The notes beneath the pieces were generated by a model. That model saw nothing but the letters and a program-made list of their open reading frames with translations, was not told the DNA's origin and searched no databases. Source: Helochares maculicollis (Eukaryota > Arthropoda > Insecta > Coleoptera > Hydrophilidae). Taken from it: a DNA stretch of 46,546 bases. Both the position numbers and the translations under genes were made by a program. How positions within the stretch are numbered: position 1 is the first letter of the stretch; every line of letters starts with the position of its first letter. Positions 11,195 through 23,325 of the stretch are shown here, piece after piece. The stretch lies in contig JAWQRO010000247.1 in NCBI GenBank assembly GCA_033557835.1, positions 1 to 46,546 on the forward strand, in the 5' to 3' direction.

Positions 11195-14100
11195 TGGAAA
11201 TATCGACTCAAGCTTACATGTTCATAAATAATGCATGCAAATTGAGGGACTGACATTTTCCTACAATATGCAAATTTTCCTGTAAAATCAATTTAATAAC
11301 GAACTTTTTGTCCTTTGATAGCTTCTGAATCTTCCATAGTTCTCCTACTAATCGGACCGTAACCTAATGAAATATTAAAATTTATCTGTTTCCGCAAAGA
11401 TGTTTAAATTTGGTCCTTATATTAACATTTTGCAGCATTTTTATACGCTTGTGTTTTGTTTTATGCAACAGAATATGATATTAAGGTCGCACTTTTTATG
11501 GTAGAATTTTATATTTAAGGAAATTTTAAGCAATTTTATTCACCTTGAATTAAATATTATTAAGTTGTAAAACTTACTATCCACTACAAAATAGATATTT
11601 CTACAGATAGGATTAGCTCATAATGTGGAAGAATGTTGACTGGATAAAACTGACGTGAATTTGTAGCTTAGGAACAATGGCTAGTGAATTCAAAACTGGA
11701 GAATTTGTCGGTAGATAGCGTTTTGAACTTAATTTAATTGCAAAAAAATACTTTCCGTCGTGCAAAATTATGACCGTAGAAATTTTTTTTACAATTTTTG
11801 TTTATTCTCCAGTACAAATTTGAATGTACCTGTTAGTGCCGAATATCACAAAAAATACACAATTTTTGTCCAACCAACCTAGTTTTATTTATTTTTGGCT
11901 TATTATTTCTAAGCCATTAAAAACGTCGAAGCGACTGTAAACCATGAAGCAATAAAATTACATTTTGACTTCTGTATCTTATGTAGGAGTTTATTATGCA
12001 ATAAAATAAATCTTCAGTTTAATTTGTTGGATTTTAAAGAATGTTGTATTAATTGAATGATTTTTGTCCAGCTGCAATTTAACAAATTTGAATATGTATG
12101 TTTATGCCGATTCCAGAGTCATAGCTTCATTTCATTTTAATCATAATACTTATCCATTTTACATAGCCCGAGTTAATAATTTTAGCGACATTAAAGTTGA
12201 ATTTCCTAAATGACTAAAAATTGAATCAGCGCACGCGAGATAAACGATGCAAATAAGTAGACCAATTGCCTTATTGTAGCAATTGTATACAGGAACTATC
12301 TTACTTGGTCAGAATATTAGTTATATTTATTTCAAATTTAGGATATCACCACTCTAATGCCTTTCTATATTGAATGAAATTGACTTCGTGAAAATAAAAT
12401 AATTAACAATGACTTTTTCACCATTAAGATCAAATAAACTCACGACATCAAAAAAGTATATTGTATATTTTGATGCTTACAAACTTCTTCACTCCTTCAT
12501 GTGTATGTTGATAAAAATAAAATTTCCATTTAATTTTATAAGTGCATATATTTCAGTGGCGAAGCTATTAAAGCGGAAACAGGTTACTAACTTTATATTT
12601 TTCGCATCAAAATTTGAAATGTAGTCCTCTCAACTTGGTTTCTTTTTTAAATGAAATTTCAATCAAATGCAGCAAATAGACTAAATTTTGCAATAGTGAA
12701 GCGAATTCCCGCATTTCTTTGAAATGTTTTGCGACCCTATCCCGGGCTTTACTTATTGCAAATCAAAATCGCGTAATGCAAATATAACTCTCTCATAAAA
12801 ATTGACACATTTCCAATGATAAAATATACCAAACTTCCTATATTTAGGAAGACCAACATAATCGATAAAGTTACAGATTTATTTATTTAAAAGTGTTAAT
12901 TCTCCTAAAATAAAACTATGAAAATTTGAGAATAAAAGTACTGTAATAACAGCTTAATAAGTCAGCTTCTTGTTTAAATAGTATAACAGTATTAATGGAA
13001 TGCAAGGATCGTATAGTTTTTTTATTGAGATCAACTAATTACATTCGTTTTTTATCTACTTGTTTTATGTAATTTTTCCTAACTTTCCGGTACGAGTACA
13101 TGATAGTTAAGTTGTAAGATATGTTCCCGCTTATTTATGTTCTAGTTTTATAGGTGACATTTGAGTTTGTCGAAAAAGTTTCATATTAGAAGTATCATAA
13201 GAGTGCATAAGCTTAAACTATCTCTAATTTCAAAAGCGTGGTAAGTGTTGCATTACAGGATAGTTGTGTAAAAATTGGATTACGTTTTGAAATGTGTGTT
13301 AGAGAACATGTCGTGAGAGTTTGTTACTCGAACAAATGCAAATACTTTCTAGTTCACAATAAGTTAGACTTTGAGTTAATGTGACCCTGTTTCCGAGCAG
13401 TCCGGTGCAACACAACATAAATCCAAAATTATTATTCATGAGGGTGTCCTTCCAAATTGATGAAAGTAAAACGTGTTAAAACGGCTGCTTTTGTAATTCT
13501 GCGTGCTCCCCTAAGGTACCCTCACGTCCAGGCCATTCCACTATTTACTATACCTTACTATACACAATTGCCAGAGCAAAACTTTGAACAACCAACTGGA
13601 AATTAGGCGTTTACTCGTGAAGTTAACATATGCGCGAAAATTACACACAAAGGAAGTCATGTAATTTGTCTTATTTCGTAATTTAGCTGCTGAGACCGAG
13701 CTATAAAAATTTCAGTAAAACAAGTTTTGAACCACACAGTTTCGAAAATCCAGCGAGCCCTAATCATAGTACGGTAAAGGCTGTATAATTTATTGAGTAT
13801 AATTTCAAAAGAATGATTGTGATTTTCAAAGTATGTTTGTTGTTACCCAGCTTAAACACTAATTAGAAAAAATTTCAAGGTAACATCAATAATATAATCT
13901 AATTAATAGTACCCACTAAGCACTGCTGTACAAATATCTGGTAAGATTAGACCGTTTACTTTTACTGCCATTCTAAGGATTATTTTGAGTAGAAAAATAT
14001 AGAGGCAGCCAATTTGTATACAAGCAAGAAAAAATAAGACGTTACATCTTTGAATTATCATAATGTGCCTTAAAGAATTTAAAATTTTTAAATATGGGCT

Positions 14101-17100
14101 TAGGGTGTATATTATTTACAGTGTAAGTTCATATACAACAAAGCAGGTAATGTCCTTCTACCCGATTTCTAAATGACCTTCCACACGGGTTAAGTGAATA
14201 AATCAAAATTAATGTAATTACCACAAAATTATAAGATTAATTGCTTTACAGTAACACGTACAGGTAAGCAGACAATATTCCATTAAAAATTAAAAGTTAG
14301 TTTTGAAGTATTAAGCTCTAAATTCGCGAAATCTTTGTGCACCTCTACCAATTTACCCTGGTATGAAGAATTTACATGCAATCAGGCTGCATGTCGCATT
14401 ATAAATAAGCGGCAGCCGAATACAATTTTTAGCAGCAACAAATCTGTATTTGTGTCAAAAAGAAATGCGCTCTTTTTGTATCTAAGAGTTCCATTTTATT
14501 TGCAGAAAATCCGATTTTTGCTATAAATTTATACTGGCGCGGAAGAATCACATTGTAGCTATAGAAAATATAGCACGGCCAGAGCAAGCCAGGAGAGGCC
14601 AAGCCCAAAGAAAGCTATAAAACATGCATTTTTATTTACTTAAATTGTCAATTTATGCGCTTAGAGTTTAAATAATGCAACGTTGCTCTACTTGGATACG
14701 CTATTTATTGCCGGTTTATATTTTTGAGGGCTTTGATGCAAGTATGAAGCTTTATAAGCTTCAGGGTATTAAAAATAGAGAGCAAATATTATTTTTATTT
14801 ACAATTATACATTTTTTCAATATTAATTTATGTAGTTTAATTTGTTTAGCATATAGAAATTGCCTCTATTGCAGAAATACTATAATGTATTATAGTAATT
14901 AACAACAGATAAATGGCATAAAACGACTAGAAAATTACCAGTTGGGATACCATACGTTGTTGGAGGGTCTAATAATTATGAAAATCACTTCGAAAACATA
15001 GAATACTGGAGGAAAATGGCGCAAACAGCCCACAATCGCGTAGGGTTAAATGGGCGTAAAGGTCAACAATGTAAATATATTATTGTCCACCACATAATTT
15101 AAATATCGCCAGGCATTTATTTCATGAATTATGCAGTTCTATTCCACAAACCGCGTGTAATTTCTCGTATTGCCAGCTCGTGTTAAATTACAAAATTTCC
15201 CCAACACTAATTAATCGAACTGAGAACTGGTTATGTACTGTCATCGCCATCGGCCGGCGACAATTTATTTTTGTACGCATAAAATATCGGCTTATAATGA
15301 AGGGGTGTAAGTCTACCTAGACGTTTATTCGTTAAGTGCTGTTGTGCCGCAAGTGCCGTTTTATGACATAACCTGAAACCTTTAGCAATATCGGATCGAG
15401 GAATCTCGTTACATTAGACCTACTAATTGTGAAACATGCATAATGCATTAAATATTGTTCCCTACACATTTCGCTGATTCCACGTCAAATATAATTCAAG
15501 TCCTTTGGCTTTGCTGCTGTTGGATTACTTGTAGTTGGTGAAATTTATAGCTCGTATATTAAGTTTATGTTCTTGAGAGAACCTTAAATAAAATTGGTTT
15601 CTTTTTTGGTTGCGCCCGAGTGGGCGATACCAATTACTATTACATCAAAATTGCTCTTTTAAACAATTAATTATTAGTTCATTTTCTTGTTTCAGGTATG
15701 AAACAGTTTCGGACTTTATGTAAGTTTTTTTACGAGCTTGTTATACTGGTTATGACTATAAACTGTTTATTCGTCGTTCTATGATTTGAAGGGAATGTAT
15801 ACTAAAAAGTTGATGATTTACACCAAGCTTAGTTACATTTTCCATTAGTGCGGATAGTCATACTTGACTAACGTACATTCCTGCCAGGTATTCAGTGACT
15901 GATGCTGATGTTAGTTAAAACTTTTGAAGCATGCATTGGTTTAGGTAAGTCATCATATGCAAAGCAAGGGATCTTTTAGTTGGCAAAATAAGATAAGAAT
16001 TAATATTTCATTGAAACAATCCAAATTGTTGCACAATTTTTAAATATTTAAAGCAGTAGACTCATTGCCTGCTGCATTGTTAGGCCAGTAAATCATATTA
16101 AATTGGTCCTATACGCAATAGTTGTCATTCAGAGTAACAACTGGGTGCGTTTGGCTAAAGAAATATTTTCACAAAATGTGTGGAGCGCTTTAAAAACTTT
16201 CTGGCACAGCTCCTCAGGGCAGCATTAAATTAATTTTCTAATTTCAGTGCTGCTCTTCAATTAGCGAGGTAGTTTAGAACATAGTCCCTTGTAAACAATT
16301 AAAATGTACTACACAAAGAAGTATAACGTAAAAAAGCTATCATATTCTAATTTTCTTGATTTATCCAATGCATTATATGATTCGGTACTATTAGACAATA
16401 ATTATCTCAATGAAAAATAATGATAAAATGGAATTATGGCAGGGACCACTTCAGATTTTTTTTGTGATGCTAATCTTACTTCCTGATATATTATGATTAG
16501 TAAATGGGTTTTAGAGAGGAACGTGTAATAAATATATTGATAAAACATTTTTGTGGTGCCAATTTTAATGATAATGCCCTATCTCTTTGATATAAAAGCA
16601 ATTATGTAGAAAATTCAACATTGAGTCTCTGTTACGTCTCAGTTATCAGTTTTATTGTAATGCGTGCCAACTATGATTCCTGAAAACTTTATGGTAAATA
16701 TTGATGGTGTGCCTATGTATCGATTATTTCCAATATGTTGGATTGCTTAATAATTGACGGGGAATGATATTTATAAAAGGTATGCATTGATTGTTCTGAA
16801 TTCTAATCTGGGTATCTATTATATATCTGATTCATTGCTAATGATATTGGAACTACAACTTCCATATTCGTTCAAATAAAATTACCGAATCAGTATGTTA
16901 AGTTAAAAAAAATCACTCCACATTCTCATTCTCATAAATAAATTTAAACAGCAAGCAGGCGGTAATTTAACTATTCTTAGTACGGTCTGTCTCCAAAAAA
17001 CTTGGATTCCTTTATCTATTTATAACACCTGCAATACATGAACTAAGAAATTAAATACCCCATTTTAGGGTAAATCTATCTTTGTTCTTTAACGAATGTA

Positions 17101-17119
17101 GCATATTATATGCTCAGTG
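8930..17119. other. Long AT-rich non-coding stretch
   Basis: No exon, RNA gene or transposon was identified apart from the CT microsatellite listed separately. GC-richer patches occur at about 9595-9680, 9760-9865 and 10890-10990 and are the best places to look for conserved regulatory DNA. A short minus-strand ORF at 9038-9280 is free of stops over 80 codons but has no recognisable motif and no family I know. If Shab begins near 3.4 kb, all of this is intronic. Confidence 0.5.
11011..11192. repeat. CT microsatellite pair with pyrimidine-rich spacer
   Basis: An uninterrupted (CT)10 run at 11011-11030 and a (CT)17 run at 11159-11192 flank about 130 bases of T- and C-rich sequence. In that spacer CTTTGAAT-like words recur three to four times, suggesting an older minisatellite. 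On the complementary strand this is a GA repeat, a class bound by GAGA-type factors in flies; that role here is conjecture. Confidence 0.85.
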
Positions 17120-17450
17120 GCAAATATGTTTTCGGCTGAAGACCGAGTAAACAAACTATAGTATCTCGCATTGATAGCCCAAATATCTCAATAAGAAAAC
17201 TTGCAAAACTACTTGGTTTTCCCAGAAGTACTGTCTACAATATGTTTCGAAACTCGTTTGACGACTGCGCGAAGACAAGAATTGGAAGAAAAATCGGTCT
17301 AGGTATAAAATGGATACAAAGGCAAATAATTAAAATGTCTGTTACTTGTGCACACAGTAAAGCAACGACAAGAGTTCAAAAAAACAGTGATAAGCTAATT
17401 TGAATGTTAAGACTCGTACTAGAGTTCTCTCGCGAGGTTATTGCCTACAT
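17120..17450 (+). pseudogene. Decayed Tc1/mariner-type transposase fragment
   Basis: Plus-strand translation shows a helix-turn-helix segment, SIRKLAKLLGFPRSTVYNM, followed by a basic GRKIGLG linker. In a shifted frame downstream comes NVKTRTRVLSR, similar to the KTRARKLY segment that follows the DNA-binding region in one group of Tc1/mariner-superfamily transposases. Several stops and at least one frameshift separate the pieces (for example TAG at about 17159 and TGA at about 17400). The catalytic domain is not recognisable in the following 400 bases, and no inverted repeats were found. The fragment ends a few hundred bases before the 338-bp tandem array. The motif match is moderate and the exact subfamily is uncertain. 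Confidence 0.45.
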
Positions 17451-17858
17451 TAATTTCATGAAAAGGACGCTAAAACTACAAACAAAAATTTTGAACAAAA
17501 AAGTTCTCCATGAAATATTTGCGCTGACAGGTGAGAGTTGTCAATGCAAGCTTAATAAATCAGAGAACTAACTTCAAAGCATGTTAGATAAAACAATTAT
17601 CTACCAGATCTACTAAGACATAATAAATCACTATTTGGTCTAATTCAGCTCTTGCCATCGTATAATGCTGCCAACGTGCAAATTGCACAAAAAATTGCCA
17701 ATTCTCTTAATTAAACAGAACATTAAGCAATAGAGCTTTAAGTGCAGCAGTCACTCAAGTGCCAGTATTATACAAGATTTTCTAATATTTTGAAATTGAG
17801 CAAGCAAAACCATTGCCGAAAGTACTAACGATTTAAAAATCTAAAATTCGTCAATTTT

Positions 17859-19548
17859 ATCTAAATGTAAATTAAGTCAGTTATTATACGAAACGTGTAA
17901 TGAAAACAAAATCTGAAGAATCTGAAGATTTATTTGCTGTAAGCATGATCTATTTGTTGTGCATTGCTCTGATTTATTACTTAGTAAGTCTCCTATCGAC
18001 AATGCTAGCTTTTCATTTAATCAATTATGCATTTTACATCAACAAATTTAATGGAACTACTTCAATTTTTTTTTAATAATATGTGTTTTATATTTAATTT
18101 TAACTAAACATATTCGACCGCTTTTGGATTATCCTCCAATGGTATGTAAAACTCATATTTCTACCAACTATATTTTGAGTCATAGCTCAATGAAACATCT
18201 AAATTTAAATTAAGTCAGTTAATATACAAAACGTGTAATAAAAACAAAATCTTAAGAGTCTGAAGATTTATTTGCTTTATGCATGATCTATTTGTTGTGC
18301 ATTGCTCTGATTTATTACTTAGTAAGTCTCCTATCGACAATGCTAGCTTTTCATTTAATCAATTATGCATTTTACATCAACAAATTTAATGGAACTACTT
18401 CAATATATTTATAATAATATGTGTTTTATATTTAATTTTAACTAGACATATTCGACCGCTTTTGGATTATCCTTCAATGGTATGTAAAACTCATATTTCT
18501 ACCAAGTATATCTTGAGTCATAGCTCAATGAAACATCTAAATTTAAATTAAGTCAGTTAATATACAAAACGTGTAATAAAAACAAAATCTGAAGAGTCTA
18601 AAGATTTATTTGCTTTATGCATGATCTATTTTTTGTGCATTGCTTTGATTTATTACTTAGTAAGTCGCATATCAATATTGCTAGGTTTTCATTTAATTAA
18701 TTATGCATTTTACATCAACAAATTTAATGGAACTACTTCAAATTTTTTTTAATAATATGTGTTTTATATTTAATTTTAACTAAACATATTCGACCGCTTT
18801 TGGATTATCCTCCAATGGTATGTAAAACTCATATTTCTACCAAGTATATCTTGAGTCATAGCTCAATGAAACATCTAAATTTAAATTAAGTCAATTAATA
18901 TGCAAAACGTGTAATAAAAACAAAATCGGAAGAATCTAAAGATTTATTTGCTTAATGAATGATCTATTTTTGTGCATTGCTTTGATTTATTACTAAGTAA
19001 GTCGCGTATCGACATTGCTAGGTTTTCATTTAATTAATTATGCATTTTACATCAACAAATTTAATGGAACAACTTCAAAATATTTTTAATAATATGTGTT
19101 TTATATTTAATTTTAACTAGACATATTGGACCGCTTTTGCATTATCTTCTAATAGTATGTAAAACTCATATTTCTACCAAGTATATCTTGAGTCATAGCT
19201 CCATGAAACATCTAAATTTAAATTAAGTCAGTTAATATACAAAACGTGTAATAAAAACAAAATCTGAAGAATCTAAAGATTTATTTGCTTTATGCATGAT
19301 CTATTTTTTGTGCATTGCTTTGATTTATTACTTAGTAAGTCGCGTATCAACATTGCTAGGATTTCATTTAATTAATTATGCATTTTATATCAACAAAATA
19401 TAATGGAACTATTTCAATTTTTTTTTAATAATATGTGTTTTATATTTAATTTTAACTAGACAAATTCGACCGCTTTTGGATTATCTTCCAATGGTATGTA
19501 AAACTCATATTTCTACCAACTATATCTTGAGTCATAGCTCAATGAAAC
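17859..19548. repeat. Tandem array: five copies of a 338-bp unit
   Basis: The unit recurs with starts at 17859, 18197, 18535, 18873 and 19210 (lengths 338, 338, 338, 337 and 339) and ends at 19548, almost exactly five whole copies. Landmarks present in every unit include AAACGTGTAAT, a TTTATTTGCT block, ATTATGCATTTTA, TTTAATGGAAC and an inverted-repeat tract, TTGAGTCATAGCTCAA, near the end (one mismatch in copy 4). Copies 1 and 2 share CTCCTATCGACAATGCTAGC, while copies 3 to 5 share a GTCGC..ATTGCTAGG version, pointing to stepwise local duplication. No conserved ORF runs through the unit; the 79-codon minus-strand ORF at its right edge is incidental. It resembles a small satellite block or the internal tandem repeats of a non-autonomous element. 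Confidence 0.95.
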
Positions 19549-22500
19549 ATTATTACCAGAAAGTAATATCGTGAGTCTTGACTTGCTTTCATCAATCTGA
19601 AATACTTTAGTGTATGTGAAACAAATAAACTCACAGCTATCATACCGAAAGTAGTTTATGAGAAAGTAAAACATGTAAAAAAAGACAACCAAAATCAACA
19701 ATCTTTTTTTGCGCAAATAAGCAGCTTTTAAGCAACTAATTGTGTCTTTCATGGCTGGCTGTTATACTTTCTCCGTTACGATGAACCAATTTTCGTAGCT
19801 ACTATGTTCATTAATGAAAGTTAGTTAAATATTATACATTGAATATGAAAATACGTATTAGAAACGAAAATATTGATCTAGAAAATTAATTAACGGCCAG
19901 TGTACAATAGACTTGGCTCGCACCATGCATCGCACACAACCATAACGAATTCGTGTGGCATGTATAAATTTATTTTCCGGTAAAACGGACGGACGTTATC
20001 AGTGGAAATAGCAACTAATGAGTTTTTAGTTTGGTTGGGTGGCAGTTTTGCGAGCTGCGTACCTATATTAAATTTCTGAATGGCCAGCAGAACCTGCTGG
20101 GAAATCAAAAATGAATCAACTTGATTTTACGTCCACAATGGGATTTAAACATGCGAATTCGTACACGATCTATTATTTGTTTCAACTCTAACCACTACTC
20201 AACGGAAAATCCAGAACCATCGCTAAACATAGCTCGCCTGGCTGTCCAACAAGCCGTGAAGAACTGCAGGTGGATCATCTGGCTCTAATTGATCTTGCTG
20301 GTGGTTTCCGTAGAATGATTTTCATCTTAATGATCGATAACTTTTCATATTCTTCGAATAAAGACCGTGTTACGTACCGCAGAAGATTCAATACACGTTC
20401 TGAAGATCAAATAATTTAAAATATCGACTCGGCCTGCAGAATCTCACCATCTCGATACTATTATCTAATGAACGTTGCTATGTAAGGGAGACTATGAGGA
20501 AAGCAGGGGGTTTGATATAAGAGGCGCAGGTTACCCGCATTTCCAACGCTTCATCGACGCGGCAACGTCGTTTAGCGAAAGGAGAAAAAGCTGTGTAATA
20601 CGTTGCCGTTAGATGGAATAGGATGGAGCGTTATCTAAATGATTTACTACCCCCTTGGACCGATAACGTTCCTCGAAAGACGTTTGTGTGTTTGCAAATC
20701 GCAATATGATCATTATATAAGTTTGAAATATGAGGACAAATGAGTATTCTACTATCTTTTTTTTCACATCTTTAATGCTTTAAATCTAATCTCCAAGCCA
20801 CAAACAAGTCTTGTTTCGAATTCTATTTTCCCCTGAAACAAGTACTATCTTTTTTATGATTCTTACATCAATATGATCATCCTCGCAGCTAATCGAGCAG
20901 ATAGCCTGGTTCAATATAGTAAAAGGTTTAAAATTCTTTATTGAAATCCTGTTTCGCAGCAAAGGCAAAAGAAATGAGACATATCAGCCGGCTGTAGAAA
21001 GTACGATCTTGATTTGCTTTGCATGTGGAGTTTGTTCCTTTCATTTCCTGACGGTCCTACCTTTGGAGGAAGTTCTTGGCAGGATGCGACCTCTGACCTT
21101 TATCCCGATCCGTTGCGTTGTTCCTGCACCCTTCGTCGTTACAGCAACCTACATTTCCTGCCACGGATAATATTTAACGGGAGCGCTGCACCCCCGTTGC
21201 GTCCCTCTCTTCGTTCCGTTGTCGCTCCGAGTTGGAAAACCAAGTTGATGGAAACATTTACGTATTCGATATATTTATACGGGATGTTGGCAGTTGTAAC
21301 TTGAACTTAATCAACTTGTAAAAGTTGTTTGGTGTATTAAGGCACAACGAGCTATCAGCTATCTTAATTAATCTTTCAATTCCTCGCCGGAGTGTCTTTG
21401 TCCCCTTTCTTGAAATTTATGAGGATACGAGTCTGCTTCTTTCTGTATCAATACCTCTTCGAAAATGTAGTGCTAGGATATTCTACTATTTCTACTACTA
21501 CTACCTATTTATACATTCTTCAACACCATAAAGTCACGTGCACTACCAATTTTTTAAATATAGTTCAATAAGGACTCTTATTCTTAGACATAATATTGTA
21601 GGCTTAAAATTTGCAGTAAATTACTCTAAACTTAAAATGATGTTGCGCTAATGCAGTTGTTCATTCCCAAAACTGCTGATTCCCTCCTCCTTCATTTTTA
21701 TCTTATAAACTTGAAACTAGTTTTATCTCTTCACGTAAGTTTGGCATAAGAAAATACCATTGCTATTACTTCATAATATACTGAACAATTAGAAAGAAAA
21801 GAGTAAAAAGATAATGTTAGTTGCAGTAAGAATTAACGTAAAGATTTGTTGTTGTGTTGGCTATAGCTGCTATCTTTCTTACTTGTAAAGATATATATTT
21901 ACAAGAAACTATATATTAAAATATCATAAAACAATCTTTGTCACTTGTCATAGTGTGCTTCAATTATATCAGGGCCGCATTCTGCAGCGAAAGAGTTAAC
22001 GTGAAATATAAATGTAAGTTTAACGAGGATTTACTGTATCAATTAATTATTCACCTGGCCTGTTAATCTTTTAATGTTTTCATAGCTTGTTCTCAAAGCA
22101 GTTTAGAAATTCTTAGGGTAAAATGAGCCAGATGGATTATGAACAGATTGTATCAAAGTAACGTGCTTGATTTTAACACAGGGTATTCAATCTGTTAAGG
22201 GATTTACGCTCGCTATTGCTTTCCAACGTAACGTTATATTAAGCTTTGTAAGCAGAATTTTCAGTCAAACCACTTCAAGCTAGTTAAATAATTAATATCA
22301 ATAAAAATAATAAATAAAAAATAAAATTTACATTATTTGGAAGAGGTCCAACAATCAAATCTTAGTTCTTTAAATAAAATTCTTTAGTTTTCCTACTACT
22401 CGGGAAATATTTTTCATAAAAAATTGTCCTGCCATAAATTCTTGTGTGCATCCATTTTAAGCATAAATATACTAGAGGATAGTTGAGTATTACATTTTTA

Positions 22501-23325
22501 TATACATATATTACAAAAATCAAACTGATATTTGTTTTTATCTTAACATTAGTATTATTATTAGTTTATTTTTGCGTGCTTCACCCTTATTAGATATAGT
22601 TGTCCGATGTACTACTGAATATTATTGTAAGCAATTCCACGCAATGATGGCAAAATTTAAAAACATGTTCTAAGTAGAATGCACCTTTATGTAACTACAA
22701 AATTATCTTTAATTTTTAATATTCATGTACAATTTTATGTAATCATTTAAATTTTAAATGATAGTTATGCTGAAATATTTTTAAACTAGCTTAGGTTTTT
22801 AGGCTTTAGCCATTTAATATAATAAATTAATAGACGGAAATGTCAATAAAATACAATTATTCAAAACAGTCTTAATTACAATTGTAAGTTTATTTCTTTC
22901 TTTTCTATACAAGCAATTGTTTAGCGACTGATATTTTTTTATAAAAGAAAATACCACCAAATAATGGTTTCTGAAGAAAAAAGAAACTCCCACATGTTAT
23001 CTAAGCAGTTACATCTTTACTTTTTTATCACGTGTTCTTCCTAACTATTGCTTCGTTTCAGAGGATGTGACAATTTTCTTCATACACATATCTTACTTTC
23101 ATGCAATTCTTTGCGCATTGATTCAAATTTTGAGCAATGACAGTGATATAATATTGACTGACTGATATTTTTCAAGTTTCTAAAGCGATATATAGCTGAT
23201 GTTTAGTTGAATTGAAAGTGCACTTATTCTGTTCGCTTCTACTTATTTCTATTAAACGAAATCAAAAACTAAAGCTTTATAGATTTTAGTTTCACAATCA
23301 CTTAAGAATACATTTTAAATAAAAA
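19549..23325. other. Non-coding DNA with GC-richer islands
   Basis: No supported gene. Moderately GC-rich patches lie at about 20215-20330, 20500-20680 and 21030-21240. The last contains TGACCTTTA at 21094-21102, which reads as a nuclear-receptor half-site (AGGTCA type) on the other strand, and a 96-codon ORF without recognisable domains. From about 21540 the sequence becomes very AT-rich up to the 3' end of the transporter-like gene. A TTTATT at 22889-22894 (AATAAA on the minus strand) could be its distant polyadenylation signal. Confidence 0.45.

Noticed and set aside
17859..19548. CRISPR-like array
   Set aside because: Units are contiguous 338-bp tandem copies with no short repeat/unique spacer pattern, in a eukaryotic context.
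19513..19752. 79-codon minus-strand ORF at the right edge of the tandem array
   Set aside because: Straddles repeat and unique DNA, hydrophobic low-complexity, not conserved among the five units.
21014..21531. ORFs of 96 and 68 codons in a GC-richer patch
   Set aside because: No recognisable family. The patch composition alone explains the length, so it is noted only as an island.
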